Source of the DNA: Paenibacillus dendritiformis
GTDB lineage: Bacteria; Bacillota; Bacilli; Paenibacillales; Paenibacillaceae
DNA length: 64,000 nucleotides
Assembly: GCF_015845845.1 (NCBI RefSeq)
Contig: NZ_LDIG01000076.1
Coordinates: 62,001-126,000, forward strand
Direction: 5' to 3'
The notes below the pieces were generated by a model. That model was not told where the DNA came from. It saw nothing but the letters and a program-made list of their open reading frames with translations, and did not search any database. Position 1 is the stretch's first letter. Each line of letters opens with the position of its first letter. The position numbers were made by a program, and so were the translations under genes. Below, piece by piece: positions 27,696 to 36,143 of the stretch.

Positions 27696-28397
27696 ATGGA
27701 ACGAAGCGACAGCCGGCAACGCGTCAAAATAGGTCTCATTACGATAGGACAAGCGCCGCGAACGGATGTGCAGCCATTGATTGAGCGCTGGCTGGCCCCT
27801 TGTGCGGATGTGATCCAGCTTGGCGTGCTCGATGGCATGGCTCCGGCGGAGATCGAGCGCGAGCTTGGCCCGCAGCAGGGCGAATTCGTCCTGACGACAC
27901 GGTTAGCTGACGGTCAAGCCGTCGTCTTGTCCGCGGCCAAAACGGAAACAGTAATGCAGCGCTTGATCGACGAGTGTGAACGGCAGGGCTGCCAAGTCAT
28001 CATTCTGCTCTGCACCGGCGCCTTCCGCCATCTTGCCGCTGAACGGGCGTTGTTGATTGAACCGGAACGGATACTGACGCCTGCGATTGCGAAGCTGGCC
28101 GGCGGGACGCAGCTTGGCCTGATCATTCCGCTGGCGGAGCAAGCGGAGGAGATGCGCCAGAAATGGGGCGCGTTCGGCGCCTCGATTACGACGGCAGCCG
28201 CTTCTCCCTACACGGCGACGCGGGAGCAGCTTGCGGCCGCCGCACAGGAACTGAGAGCTGCCGGCGCCGGAATCATCGTGCTCGATTGCATGGGGTACAC
28301 GCCAGAGCATCAGCGGATCGCCAGAGAGGCGAGCGGATGCTTCGCGCTGTTGTCGAGCAGCTTGCTGTTCAAACTGATAACAGAATTGTGCGAGTAA
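27696..28397 (+). CDS. AroM-family protein
   Basis: ATG 27696 follows AAAGGAGG. The 233-residue product carries the N-terminal IGLITIGQAPRTDV signature of the AroM family. Two Cys blocks, LLCTGAF (Cys106) and LDCMGYT (Cys198), resemble the paired catalytic cysteines of cofactor-independent Asp/Glu-type racemases, whose fold AroM is thought to share. The historical name comes from its position near aroL in Escherichia coli, not from a known reaction. It is the last gene of the operon; a strong terminator follows. Confidence 0.8.
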   Translation: MERSDSRQRVKIGLITIGQAPRTDVQPLIERWLAPCADVIQLGVLDGMAPAEIERELGPQQGEFVLTTRLADGQAVVLSAAKTETVMQRLIDECERQGCQVIILLCTGAFRHLAAERALLIEPERILTPAIAKLAGGTQLGLIIPLAEQAEEMRQKWGAFGASITTAAASPYTATREQLAAAAQELRAAGAGIIVLDCMGYTPEHQRIAREASGCFALLSSSLLFKLITELCE

Positions 28398-28427
28398 AGG
28401 TTAGAATGACGGTAATCAACGGATGAC

Positions 28428-28468
28428 AACCGCCTGTTGTTTGCGGAAGCAAGCAGCGGGCGGTTTTT
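28428..28468 (+). terminator. Strong terminator of the peptide-uptake operon
   Basis: A 17-bp stem (AACCGCCTGTTGTTTGC with G-U pairs) closed by a GGAA tetraloop, then TTTTT. It lies 31 bases after the aroM-like stop. Confidence 0.9.
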
Positions 28469-28538
28469 GGGTTGCCTGCTAGTACCTGCTCCAAGGCCGC
28501 TCTGTTTTGGAAAGGATCCGCCTTCTCCGCTCTTCGCT

Positions 28539-28558
28539 TCACTATCCCCTCGGTTCAG
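28539..28558. repeat. Inverted dispersed copy of the 54-58-bp repeat core
   Basis: TCACTATCCCCTCGGTTCAG matches the reverse complement of the core at 18450 at 17 of 20 positions. It lies between the operon terminator and the second palindrome element. Confidence 0.5.
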
Positions 28559-28675
28559 ACTGATGGGGGCAGTGCGGGATGACTGCATTTCTAAGTATAG
28601 GCAGCGAGGGAAGGGGCAACACGGAATATAGGGACGTAAAAGACGGCGGCGGGCCAAAGGGCGGAAGAGAGATGC

Positions 28676-28870
28676 GGCAGAATATCCTGCAAAAGCGCAG
28701 TATTTTTCGTGATTTGAGACGCTATTGGATGAAATTCCTGCATAAGCGCATCAATTTTCCTGATTTTCAATGGAAACCCATTGTCATGGCTAAAATTCCT
28801 GCAGTTTTGCAGGAACCTCGGTAACGGAGTAAACGTCACAAGGAAAAACTGCGTATTTGCATTTTTTCGG
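28676..28870. repeat. Four-unit CTGCA/TGCAG palindrome element, copy 2
   Basis: Units have CTGCA (the last CTGCG) at 28687, 28738, 28799 and 28849, steps 51, 61 and 50, almost identical to copy 1 at 11376-11562. Unit 3 is a full palindrome, TTCCTGCAGTTTTGCAGGAA. The 612-bp gap that holds it shows no gene; the remainder is the two flanking terminators and the dispersed repeat core. Confidence 0.7.
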
Positions 28871-28947
28871 CAAGTCGAGCCTGTGAGAAGGAGTACGGCA
28901 AGCCGCTCCTATGAGAAGAAGTTCGGCATTGCGAGCTGAGAGAAGAA

Positions 28948-28993
28948 GGGGGCTGTCGCCCTGAAGCTAAAACTGCTTCATGGGACAGCCCCT
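28948..28993 (-). terminator. Terminator of the GH8 gene
   Basis: GGGGCTGTCGCCCTGAAGC / GCTTCATGGGACAGCCCC arms around TAAAACT. On the minus strand the stem is followed by a T-rich CTTCTTCTC. It lies 17 bases past the minus-strand stop. Confidence 0.75.
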
Positions 28994-29009
28994 GGAAGAT
29001 GCGTTCAAG

Positions 29010-30302
29010 TTATGGCGTCCACCAGTTGCCGGAGACGACGATCAGGCTGAGCAGGCGGATGCTGTTCCCGAAGTAGGTATCGCCGTTGGTCGATTTCGAG
29101 GTCGTGTTGCTCCATAAGGAATTGAGCCATGCCTGATTGCTGGAATCGATCATGGCGCTGACGGCGAACGGAGTGGAGAACGGAAGATCATAGTACGAGA
29201 CGAGCGGGCTTCCGTTCAGCTTATATCCCGCGCGGATGTTCGCCGGTTTGCTGCCGGTGCTGCTCTTGATCCAGCTATTCAGCTTCGTGAGCTGCGCCTT
29301 CGCGCGGGTATCGCCCGTCAAGATGTAGTCGGTCGCAATTCTCCACGGCGTCCGGCAGGAGTTGTAATAGTAGTTGCCGTCATTCGGCGTTTCCAGGTAG
29401 GTTCCGTCGGCGGGTTTATAGCCGCTGGATTCTTTGGTCGCGAAATCCGGCATCAGCCCGGTTGAGCTGGAATAGCCGGAGAACAACTGCTGAATGATCG
29501 TATAGGTCTGATTCAGCACATTGTCCCAACGCGAATCTCCGGTCGCCGCCTTGAAGGCGCGGAGATGATTGAGCATAAAGTCGGACGGCCGCGTTCCTTT
29601 GCCCCACTTCGAGTCCGAATCGGAAGCCCAGTCTCCGAGCTTCAAATGCCAAGTTTTCTGGTTGACCTCGCTTTGCATGATGGCATTGATAAGGTTGACC
29701 GCTTCCGCGCGGTAATTGATGCCGCTGGAGCTGCCCCATTGCTTGTCGGCCAGCAGGAGCGCATAGGCCATATCCATGTCGCCATCGGTGGCGGCATCCG
29801 AGCCGGCTTCCGTATTATTGACGATGGCGGAGCCGTTATCGATCTGCTGCCAGGCCATCAGCTTCGGGTTAATCTCGCTCGGGTTCGCCTTGTAGAAGCG
29901 GTACAATCCGTCAAAATAGGTTTTTGCATTGGCGTCATGCCCTGCCATATAGGCGGTAATGAGCATGCCATATCCATTCGCTTCGCTGGTTGTGACGGCA
30001 TTCGGGTACTTGTCATCGGATTCGCCGTTTAAGTTGTAATGAACGAAATATTGATTGCTGACATACGGGTTTTTCTTTAAATATCGGGCCTTCCATTCGT
30101 CGTACAGCCGCTTCACTTCGTTGTCCATCTGGCTCTGGCTCACGTTATTCGGCTTAATGACCCCTGAAGCGTACGATTGGTGCTGCGGGAACGGACGATT
30201 GACTGTGGCGGCAGACGCCGTCTTCTCGGACAGGACAAACAGGGTTTGAACCGAACCGAGAAGCAGGGTAAGGCAGAGAAACCATTTTACTGACTTTCGC
30301 AA
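29010..30302 (-). CDS. Secreted glycoside hydrolase family 8 (chitosanase/endoglucanase)
   Basis: TTG start at 30302 with AAAGGAG 10 nt upstream. The 430-residue protein has a Sec signal peptide (KWFLCLTLLLGSVQTLFVLSEKTASA) and a single GH8 catalytic domain. It shows the acid in TTSEANGYGM (usually SEGQGYGM in cellulases), the aspartate block ATDGDMDMAYALLLADKQW, and the C-terminal RTPWRIATDYI. The SEANGYGM variant and overall length fit the Bacillus chitosanase/beta-1,3-1,4-glucanase subgroup better than bacterial cellulose-synthase-linked GH8 enzymes. It is monocistronic. A 20-bp palindrome (30344-30363) and a cre-like site (30740) upstream suggest carbon-source control. Confidence 0.92.
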   Translation of the reverse strand: MRKSVKWFLCLTLLLGSVQTLFVLSEKTASAATVNRPFPQHQSYASGVIKPNNVSQSQMDNEVKRLYDEWKARYLKKNPYVSNQYFVHYNLNGESDDKYPNAVTTSEANGYGMLITAYMAGHDANAKTYFDGLYRFYKANPSEINPKLMAWQQIDNGSAIVNNTEAGSDAATDGDMDMAYALLLADKQWGSSSGINYRAEAVNLINAIMQSEVNQKTWHLKLGDWASDSDSKWGKGTRPSDFMLNHLRAFKAATGDSRWDNVLNQTYTIIQQLFSGYSSSTGLMPDFATKESSGYKPADGTYLETPNDGNYYYNSCRTPWRIATDYILTGDTRAKAQLTKLNSWIKSSTGSKPANIRAGYKLNGSPLVSYYDLPFSTPFAVSAMIDSSNQAWLNSLWSNTTSKSTNGDTYFGNSIRLLSLIVVSGNWWTP

Positions 30303-30343
30303 GGCAAGACGACTCCTTTCAATTTATAAAGTTGAAGCGACTC

Positions 30344-30363
30344 AATTTTCACGCATGAAAATT
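30344..30363. promoter_or_regulatory. 20-bp palindromic operator candidate ahead of the GH8 gene
   Basis: AATTTTCA-CGCA-TGAAAATT has perfect 8-bp arms and lies 42 bp before the GH8 start. Its position fits a repressor or activator site for that gene. Confidence 0.5.
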
Positions 30364-30454
30364 AAATCGGTTTCACTTTAAGTTATGCCGATGGCGATAA
30401 CTTCATGATTGCAAAGCATTGCGCAGAGGAAAGCCATCTGGACCGGGAGGAAAG

Positions 30455-30625
30455 TGGCAAGTCAAGCAAATCTGGATAATCAGGTAAGCAAATCAAACAG
30501 ATTAGTTGAGCAAGTCAAAAAAGGTAAGCAAAGCAAATGGTTTCAGCCAATCGAGCAAGCAATCGAATCAAATATCACAATAGATCACAATGAACCAAAT
30601 GAATCAAATGAATCAAGCGAATGCA
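30455..30625. repeat. A-rich AAGCAA/GAATCA direct-repeat tract
   Basis: AAGCAAA-type motifs recur at about 30464, 30486, 30508, 30526 and 30553, then AATGAATCA copies follow to 30625. The tract lies in the 620-bp gap between the divergent GH8 and glycosyltransferase genes. A 91-codon open frame across it has repeat-driven composition and no ribosome site, so I do not call a gene. Confidence 0.55.
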
Positions 30626-30739
30626 GTCTCACACGAAAATATAAGCGATTTAACTTTTGGTGCCGAAAACAAGGGCGTGTATGAATCAGAGGTATTTTTT
30701 TCAATTATAATACGAGCCCATCAAAAAGAAAAGAAAAAC

Positions 30740-30753
30740 TTAAAGCGCTTACA
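30740..30753. promoter_or_regulatory. cre-like catabolite control site
   Basis: TTAAAGCGCTTACA is near the CcpA site TGAAAGCGCTTTCA. It lies between the divergent GH8 and gtrB-like genes; which one it serves is open. Confidence 0.4.
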
Positions 30754-30922
30754 TAATCTTAAAATGATTCCCTTTATTCCCCGAAAATGCGATCCGAAAA
30801 AAAAGCCGAATTTAACGACATAAATCCCTAAATTTTGAAAAAACGATTTCATGTTATAGAATATAATGGAAAATGTTTGTATAATAAGGAGGAATTGATT
30901 TCCTTCTCCGAAGGAAGCTGTT

Positions 30923-31927
30923 ATGAAGACGACACCGATTTTGTATATGGTTGTTCCTTGCTATAACGAAGAGGCGGTGCTTCCCCTCACGATGCAGACC
31001 TTGACCGGCGTGCTGTCCCGCTTGGTTCAGGAGCGCGCCGTCTCCGCCGAGAGCCGGATATTGCTGGTCGATGACGGCAGCAGAGATGCGACCTGGCTGA
31101 CCATCGTGCAGGAACGGGAACGGAATCACTGGATTGCCGGATTGAAGCTGTCCCGCAATGCCGGACATCAGAAGGCGCTGCTCGCCGGGCTGATGTATGC
31201 CAAAAATTTTGCCGATTGCGTCGTCTCCCTTGACGCCGATCTGCAGGACGATGTCGCCGTCGTGAGGCAATTCGTCCAGCATTTCCGCGACGGCTGCGAT
31301 ATTGTGTACGGCGTAAGGGACAACCGGGATAACGATACGTATTTCAAGCGGTGGAGCGCCGAGTTTTTCTATAAGCTGATGCGGCGGATGGGCATTCCGC
31401 TTGTCTACAATCATGCCGACTACCGGCTGATGAGCCGCCGTGCTCTCGACTACCTGAGCCAGTTCCCCGAGTCCAATCTGTTCCTGCGCGGGATCGTGCC
31501 GCTCATCGGCTTCCCGTCTTCCGTCGTTCCTTACCGGAGACTGGAGCGGGCTGCGGGCGAGACCAAATATCCGCTCCGCAAGATGCTGTCGTTTGCCTGG
31601 GACGGCATTACGTCATTCAGCATGAAGCCGATGCGGGTCGTTACCGCGCTTGGCTTCGTCAGCCTGGGCGCAAGCGCGCTGGCGGGCCTCTACGCCCTCC
31701 TGTCCAAGCTGCTGGGACAGACCGTGTCCGGATGGACTTCTCTGATGCTGTCCGTCTGGTTCGTCGGAAGCGTCCAATTGCTGGGCCTGGGGGTGGTCGG
31801 GGAATACATCGGCAAGATCTATTCCGAGGTCAAGCGGCGCCCGCCTTACATCATTGAGCAGGTGCTGGCGGACAAGCCGGGGATCGAGCAGCCGGTCCGG
31901 GCCAATGGAACGGGGTGGGCCGAGTGA
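30923..31927 (+). CDS. GtrB-like family 2 glycosyltransferase (polyprenyl-phosphate sugar synthase)
   Basis: The 334-residue protein has the GT2 nucleotide-sugar domain (VVPCYNEEAVL, LLVDDGSRDAT, VVSLDADLQDD) followed by two C-terminal membrane helices (about residues 240-300). This is the arrangement of GtrB, CsbB and YkoT proteins, which move a hexose from a nucleotide sugar to undecaprenyl phosphate on the cytoplasmic face. GAAGGAAG lies ahead of ATG 30923. The next two genes, GtrA-like and a polytopic membrane protein, complete a three-component glycan decoration system. Confidence 0.9.
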   Translation: MKTTPILYMVVPCYNEEAVLPLTMQTLTGVLSRLVQERAVSAESRILLVDDGSRDATWLTIVQERERNHWIAGLKLSRNAGHQKALLAGLMYAKNFADCVVSLDADLQDDVAVVRQFVQHFRDGCDIVYGVRDNRDNDTYFKRWSAEFFYKLMRRMGIPLVYNHADYRLMSRRALDYLSQFPESNLFLRGIVPLIGFPSSVVPYRRLERAAGETKYPLRKMLSFAWDGITSFSMKPMRVVTALGFVSLGASALAGLYALLSKLLGQTVSGWTSLMLSVWFVGSVQLLGLGVVGEYIGKIYSEVKRRPPYIIEQVLADKPGIEQPVRANGTGWAE

Positions 31928-32400
31928 ACGGCGCGAAGCTGGCCGTGCGGGGCGGCGCCCGCCTGTTCGGCCGCTATGCCGCCGTCGGGGCCGTGAACAC
32001 GCTGGTCGGGCTCGGGACGGTGTATGTGCTGCTGTATGCCGGCTGGAGCCATTTTCACGCGACATTCGTTGGCAACTCGGTCGGCGTAGGAGTGAGCTTC
32101 ATTCTGAACCGGCGCTATACGTTCCGCTATCGGGGGCAATGGCTGCCAAGCTTGCTCCGGTTCATCTCCATAGCCTTGCTCTGTTACGGGCTGGCGTACC
32201 AGGCGCTGCATCCCGCCATGTCTGCATTGGCGTCCCTGCTGCTGCCCGCTTGGGCCTCGCCTTGGAAGCCGTATGCGGCCGTATTGGGGGAAGCGGCGGT
32301 CTATACCGCTGCCTCGTTCCGGCTTCACCGGGGCGTCACGTTCGCCCGGGCAAGCGGCGGGGACGACGATACCCCGCCTGTCGAAGCCGGCGTCAAATAG
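31924..32400 (+). CDS. GtrA-family membrane protein (lipid-linked sugar flippase)
   Basis: GTG 31924 overlaps the preceding stop (GTGA). The 158-residue protein has four membrane helices and the GtrA pattern: FGRYAAVGAVNTLVGL at the start, NSVGVGVSFILNRRYTFRY in the middle and a terminal FRLHRGVTFA. It is believed to flip the undecaprenyl-phosphate sugar made by the GtrB-like enzyme. The translational coupling supports that partnership. Confidence 0.88.
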   Translation: MNGAKLAVRGGARLFGRYAAVGAVNTLVGLGTVYVLLYAGWSHFHATFVGNSVGVGVSFILNRRYTFRYRGQWLPSLLRFISIALLCYGLAYQALHPAMSALASLLLPAWASPWKPYAAVLGEAAVYTAASFRLHRGVTFARASGGDDDTPPVEAGVK

Positions 32401-32442
32401 CAAGCAAGCATAGCGATTTCCACACGGGAGGGTGATTCATGC

Positions 32443-33864
32443 ATGAAGCAGAAAGACTGGGTAACGTGGGGAGCCATGGGAATAGGCGCGCTTATTCTCA
32501 TCGTAATTCTGTTCATTCCCCCGTTCATTGGAGTCGCGAACAATGGCGATTTCGAACGGATTGTGGGCAGCGGCGGCATTGCCCCGCTGAGCGACAAGTT
32601 CACCTATGAACAAAAATATTTCGGATACAGCCACTCGCGCTATGACTACGGCCCCTTCTCCATAAACTATTGGTCATCCCAAGCGCTGTTCGTCTTCCTG
32701 GCCGGGCTGCTCGGGCGGGCATGGAGTTCCGCTTCGTTTCCGCTGGAGGCGATGGGGGCGATCTATGCCGCCCTGCTGCTGGCGGCGTTGTTCCTTATTG
32801 TCCGATACGCCTGTTCCGGTCAGCGCTGGCTGCAGGTGACCGTGGCCCTCTGCCTGCTGTTTATCTTTTTCGATATTGGCTATGTGGCGTATTTTCAATC
32901 TTTTTTCGGCGAGCCGGTCTCCCTCATCTTCCTGCTTCTCGCATCCGGAACGTCCTTCGTGCTGGCATCGCGGCGCAAGCCTTCCATCGGTTGGCTCGTT
33001 CTGTTCTTCATCTCTGTCCTGATTCTATCCGCATCCAAGCTGCAGAATGCGCCGATCGGCCTCGTCTTCATCCTTTTCGCTTTCCGGATATACCGGAAGC
33101 GCCCGGAGCGGAGCTGGAGGAGCACGGTCATTGCCGGCTCGGCCTCGATACTGGCGATGTCCGTATTGGTGTATGCCTATGCGCCGCAGGAGCTGAAGCA
33201 GATTAACCTGTACCAGACGATATTTTACGGAATATTGAAGGACTCGCCTCATGTGGAGAGAGATCTGGCAGAGTTGGGCATCCCGGAGAAGTTCGCCGTA
33301 CTCGCCGGAACGAATTACTTCCAGAAGGATGTGCCGATCCGGCAGGACGATCCGGAATTAACGGAGCATGTCTACTCCCGGCTCGGGCATGTCGATGTGG
33401 CCGCCTACTATCTGCGCCATCCCGGGCGGATGATCGATAAGCTGGAGGCCGCTTCGTCTCAAGCCGCGATGATTCGGCCGTACTATCTGGGCAACTATGA
33501 GCAAGAGGCCGGCAAGCCTCGGGGCGCCCTGTCGTATACATACAGCGTCTGGAGCGAGACCAAGAAGGATCTGCTCCCGCAGCGCTTCGCTTTTTATCTC
33601 GTTTTTTTCCTTCTATATATAGGTGTCGCGCTCAGGGAATATACTCGCAGACGCTATGGGAAGCATGTGGTCGATGCGGCGCTGGTCATCGGCTTCGTTG
33701 CCATTATCGCGGTGGCGGTCCCGCTGGTGGGGGACGGCGAGGCGGATTTGGGCAAGCATTTGTTCCTGTTCAACGTCAGCTTCGACATGATGATCATCGT
33801 ATCGGTCGTCTGGGTGATAGCCCAGATTCGCAGAATTTTTGACCGATCCCCCGAATTGCATTGA
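32443..33864 (+). CDS. Polytopic membrane protein, probable GT-C-type glycosyltransferase of the Gtr system
   Basis: ATG 32443 follows GGGAGGGTG. The 473-residue protein has about ten membrane helices, with an early extracytoplasmic loop rich in Asp, Tyr and Phe (FIGVANNGDFERIVGS, YSHSRYDYGPFSINYW). A larger loop lies after helix eight. I do not recognise a named family. Its place after gtrB- and gtrA-like genes matches the variable third component (GtrC), which transfers the flipped sugar to a surface polymer such as teichoic acid. Function is inferred from context. Confidence 0.75.
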   Translation: MKQKDWVTWGAMGIGALILIVILFIPPFIGVANNGDFERIVGSGGIAPLSDKFTYEQKYFGYSHSRYDYGPFSINYWSSQALFVFLAGLLGRAWSSASFPLEAMGAIYAALLLAALFLIVRYACSGQRWLQVTVALCLLFIFFDIGYVAYFQSFFGEPVSLIFLLLASGTSFVLASRRKPSIGWLVLFFISVLILSASKLQNAPIGLVFILFAFRIYRKRPERSWRSTVIAGSASILAMSVLVYAYAPQELKQINLYQTIFYGILKDSPHVERDLAELGIPEKFAVLAGTNYFQKDVPIRQDDPELTEHVYSRLGHVDVAAYYLRHPGRMIDKLEAASSQAAMIRPYYLGNYEQEAGKPRGALSYTYSVWSETKKDLLPQRFAFYLVFFLLYIGVALREYTRRRYGKHVVDAALVIGFVAIIAVAVPLVGDGEADLGKHLFLFNVSFDMMIIVSVVWVIAQIRRIFDRSPELH

Positions 33865-33952
33865 TGAAGCGCAGGCAACATGGCGTTGAGGGCCGTATGC
33901 ACCCGCTGGCATATGACCTTGTTCCTAGCGAATCGTTCAAAAATAAGGATAT

Positions 33953-33990
33953 TGTAGATGCGACAGCCGGTGATGCCGGCCGCATCTACA
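33953..33990 (+). terminator. Hairpin between the Gtr set and the radical SAM gene
   Basis: TGTAGATGCG / CGCATCTACA arms plus an inner CCGG / CCGG. It ends 19 bases before the next ATG, with no T-run. It may end the Gtr transcript or act in the 5' leader of the radical SAM gene. Confidence 0.5.
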
Positions 33991-34009
33991 GTTTAAGGGG
34001 GCACGGGAT

Positions 34010-35263
34010 ATGAACGTTGACGTGAGAGACATCGCCCGCCATCGATTCACTGGTGTCATGTGGAAGACCGTATCCGAGGATTGCAATCTCGCATGTGATT
34101 ACTGCTACTACAGTTCCTGCCAGGGTCGGCCTGGCCATACGATTCAGCGGATTGACGACGATGTGCTCGACAAGTTCATCCGCCAATGGATGGAGCAATC
34201 GCAGGGGGTGGCCTCCTTTGCTTGGCAAGGAGGGGAACCGCTGCTCGCGGGCAAGCCCTTCTTCGAGCAGGTCGTCCGGCTGCAGGCGGCCTATGCGCCG
34301 CCGCGCACGGTGATCAGCAACGCGCTGCAGACGAACGGCACCCTGCTCAATGCGGAATGGGCGGCCTTTTTCAAGCAATATGCCTTCCTGATCGGGGTTA
34401 GTCTGGACGGTCCGCAGCCGATACACGACAAGCACCGCGTCACCGGATCGGGAGCCGGCTCCTATCAAGCCGTCATGCGCGGCATCGATCATTTGCGCCA
34501 GGCAGGCGTTGACTATAATATTTTGACCGTCATCCACGAGGACAATGTAGGCGAGGCGGCCGCGCTGATGGATTTCTTCGCGGCGGAGCGGTTTACGCAT
34601 ATCCAGTTCATACCGTGCATGGATTTCCGCTCTCAGCACGTCGATGCGCCCGGCATCTATACGATCGCGCCGGAGCAGTACGGACAATTTCTATGCGAAG
34701 CTTTCGATAAATGGTACAACGGCGGGGAGCCGCTCTTCTCCGTCCGGATGTTCGACAACGTCCTTCAGGCCGAATTGGGCCTGGATCCGGAAATGTGCAC
34801 TCATCGCGAATCCTGCCCCTCGTCGCTCGTGCTGGAGCCGAACGGGGACGCCTACCCGTGCGACTTCTTCCTGCACGACCGCTACCGGCTGGGCAATGTC
34901 GGCACCGACCGGATGGCCTCCTTGTCCCGCCATCCGAGCTGGCAGCAATTTCATCAGATGAAGCAGGATGTGCCGGATGCTTGCCGCGCATGCGAATATT
35001 GGCGCTACTGCCATGGCGGCTGCCCGCGCAACCGGATCGGCCGGGACGGTGTATGGGGAGGCCATACCGACTATTTCTGCGAGAGCTACCGGATGCTGTA
35101 TGCGCATGCGGGAGAGCGCATCACTACGCTTGGCCGGAAGATCCGCCTGCAGGAGCTGCTGCGGCTCCGGGGGAGCGGCCGCCCGCTGCCCGGCCGCAAT
35201 CAACCTTGCGTATGCGGCAGCGGACGCAAGTTCAAGCAATGCTGCGGGCCGCTGCTGCCGTAG
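34010..35263 (+). CDS. Radical SAM/SPASM protein, anaerobic sulfatase-maturase type, with SEC-C tail
   Basis: The 417-residue protein has the CxxxCxxC cluster in CNLACDYCYY, a TIM-barrel with FAWQGGEPLLAG and IGVSLDGPQPIHDKHR, and a SPASM region with CTHRESCPSS, YPCDF and CRACEYWRYCHGGCPR. This matches anSME enzymes, which convert a sulfatase Cys or Ser to formylglycine. The C-terminus adds a SEC-C zinc motif (QPCVCGSGRKFKQCCG), also seen on SecA. No sulfatase gene is in the window, so the substrate may be elsewhere or may be a different peptide. It appears monocistronic. Confidence 0.9.
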   Translation: MNVDVRDIARHRFTGVMWKTVSEDCNLACDYCYYSSCQGRPGHTIQRIDDDVLDKFIRQWMEQSQGVASFAWQGGEPLLAGKPFFEQVVRLQAAYAPPRTVISNALQTNGTLLNAEWAAFFKQYAFLIGVSLDGPQPIHDKHRVTGSGAGSYQAVMRGIDHLRQAGVDYNILTVIHEDNVGEAAALMDFFAAERFTHIQFIPCMDFRSQHVDAPGIYTIAPEQYGQFLCEAFDKWYNGGEPLFSVRMFDNVLQAELGLDPEMCTHRESCPSSLVLEPNGDAYPCDFFLHDRYRLGNVGTDRMASLSRHPSWQQFHQMKQDVPDACRACEYWRYCHGGCPRNRIGRDGVWGGHTDYFCESYRMLYAHAGERITTLGRKIRLQELLRLRGSGRPLPGRNQPCVCGSGRKFKQCCGPLLP

Positions 35264-35284
35264 GCTGCCCGCTTCCAAGAACAA

Positions 35285-35311
35285 GAGGCGATGCCCGGAT
35301 GGCATCGCCTC
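35285..35311. terminator. Bidirectional hairpin between convergent genes
   Basis: Perfect 11-bp stem GAGGCGATGCC / GGCATCGCCTC with a 5-nt loop, 10 bases from the minus-strand stop. Confidence 0.65.
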
Positions 35312-35320
35312 CTATGTATA

Positions 35321-35980
35321 CTACCACTTCATCCACAAGTCGCCTTTCCAGGTGAACACCTTGCCCCAGCGCTGCTTATTCCCGTCGTAGCGAACCTCTG
35401 ACACATTCACCATCTGCGGGGAGAGCGCGCCTACCTTGCGGCCATTGACTTGGTCATACAACGCCGTCTTTTCCTTCAGCTTCGCCTTCTGCTTCTCCTG
35501 GCTTGGGGATATGACCCAGGCCTTGCCCTTGTAAGTGTGAAGCTGATACCACACGAACCCGGAGTCGTCGACCTGTTCATTGATTACGTTTACGGTCTGG
35601 CGGCTGAGCACTCCAAGCCTCTTGCCGTTTACTTTATCGTAGAAGACCGTTTTGTCGGGCAGGTCGATCGTCTTGTAGGAAGCGTTCGGATCCTTGAAGT
35701 AGCCGTATCCGATCCAGGTCAATGCTCTGTGCCAGGTCCGGTTGTCTTGATCCACGACCGATTCTTCGATATTGATGACCTGGGGCCCCAACGCTCCCAA
35801 CTTCTTCCCGCCCGGAAACGTATAGAACGGGACGGACTCATCGAGATCGACTTGCTTCGTCGGCTTCCCGACCGTGCCTGGAACCGCGTGTCCCTCAGAA
35901 TCCGCGGCCCATGCCGCCGCAGCCGAGAAGGCGCTTAGGACTGCAGTCAATGCCAACACTGCCGATAATTTCTTCATCAT
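35321..35980 (-). CDS. Secreted protein with three SH3/GW-like repeats
   Basis: The start ATG 35980 has GAGAGGAG upstream. The 219-residue product has a Sec signal peptide (LSAVLALTAVLSAFSAAAAWA). Three repeats of about 48 residues follow, each of the pattern xxFYDxVNGKxLGxLSxQxVNVxEExxDxxxxxWYxxxTxKGxxWx. The repeats resemble bacterial SH3 or GW modules that bind cell-wall polymers, so a cell-surface role is likely. No catalytic domain is attached. I do not recognise a named family. Confidence 0.75.
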   Translation of the reverse strand: MMKKLSAVLALTAVLSAFSAAAAWAADSEGHAVPGTVGKPTKQVDLDESVPFYTFPGGKKLGALGPQVINIEESVVDQDNRTWHRALTWIGYGYFKDPNASYKTIDLPDKTVFYDKVNGKRLGVLSRQTVNVINEQVDDSGFVWYQLHTYKGKAWVISPSQEKQKAKLKEKTALYDQVNGRKVGALSPQMVNVSEVRYDGNKQRWGKVFTWKGDLWMKW

Positions 35981-36143
35981 TGAATTCTCCTCTCTCATGG
36001 TTATACAATGGTATGGTTTACAGCGATGAGATATACGTGACGCCGTCTATCTCATACTTGCTTGTACACTATGTAACCGTGGGCAATTCGATTTGAAACA
36101 GGGCCTTCCCGCTGGTTAAATAGAAGGAGAGGGAGGAGATTGC

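Noticed and set aside
30409-30684. 91-residue protein in the GH8/gtrB gap
   Set aside because: Composition is set by the AAGCAA/GAATCA repeats, and no Shine-Dalgarno precedes the start.
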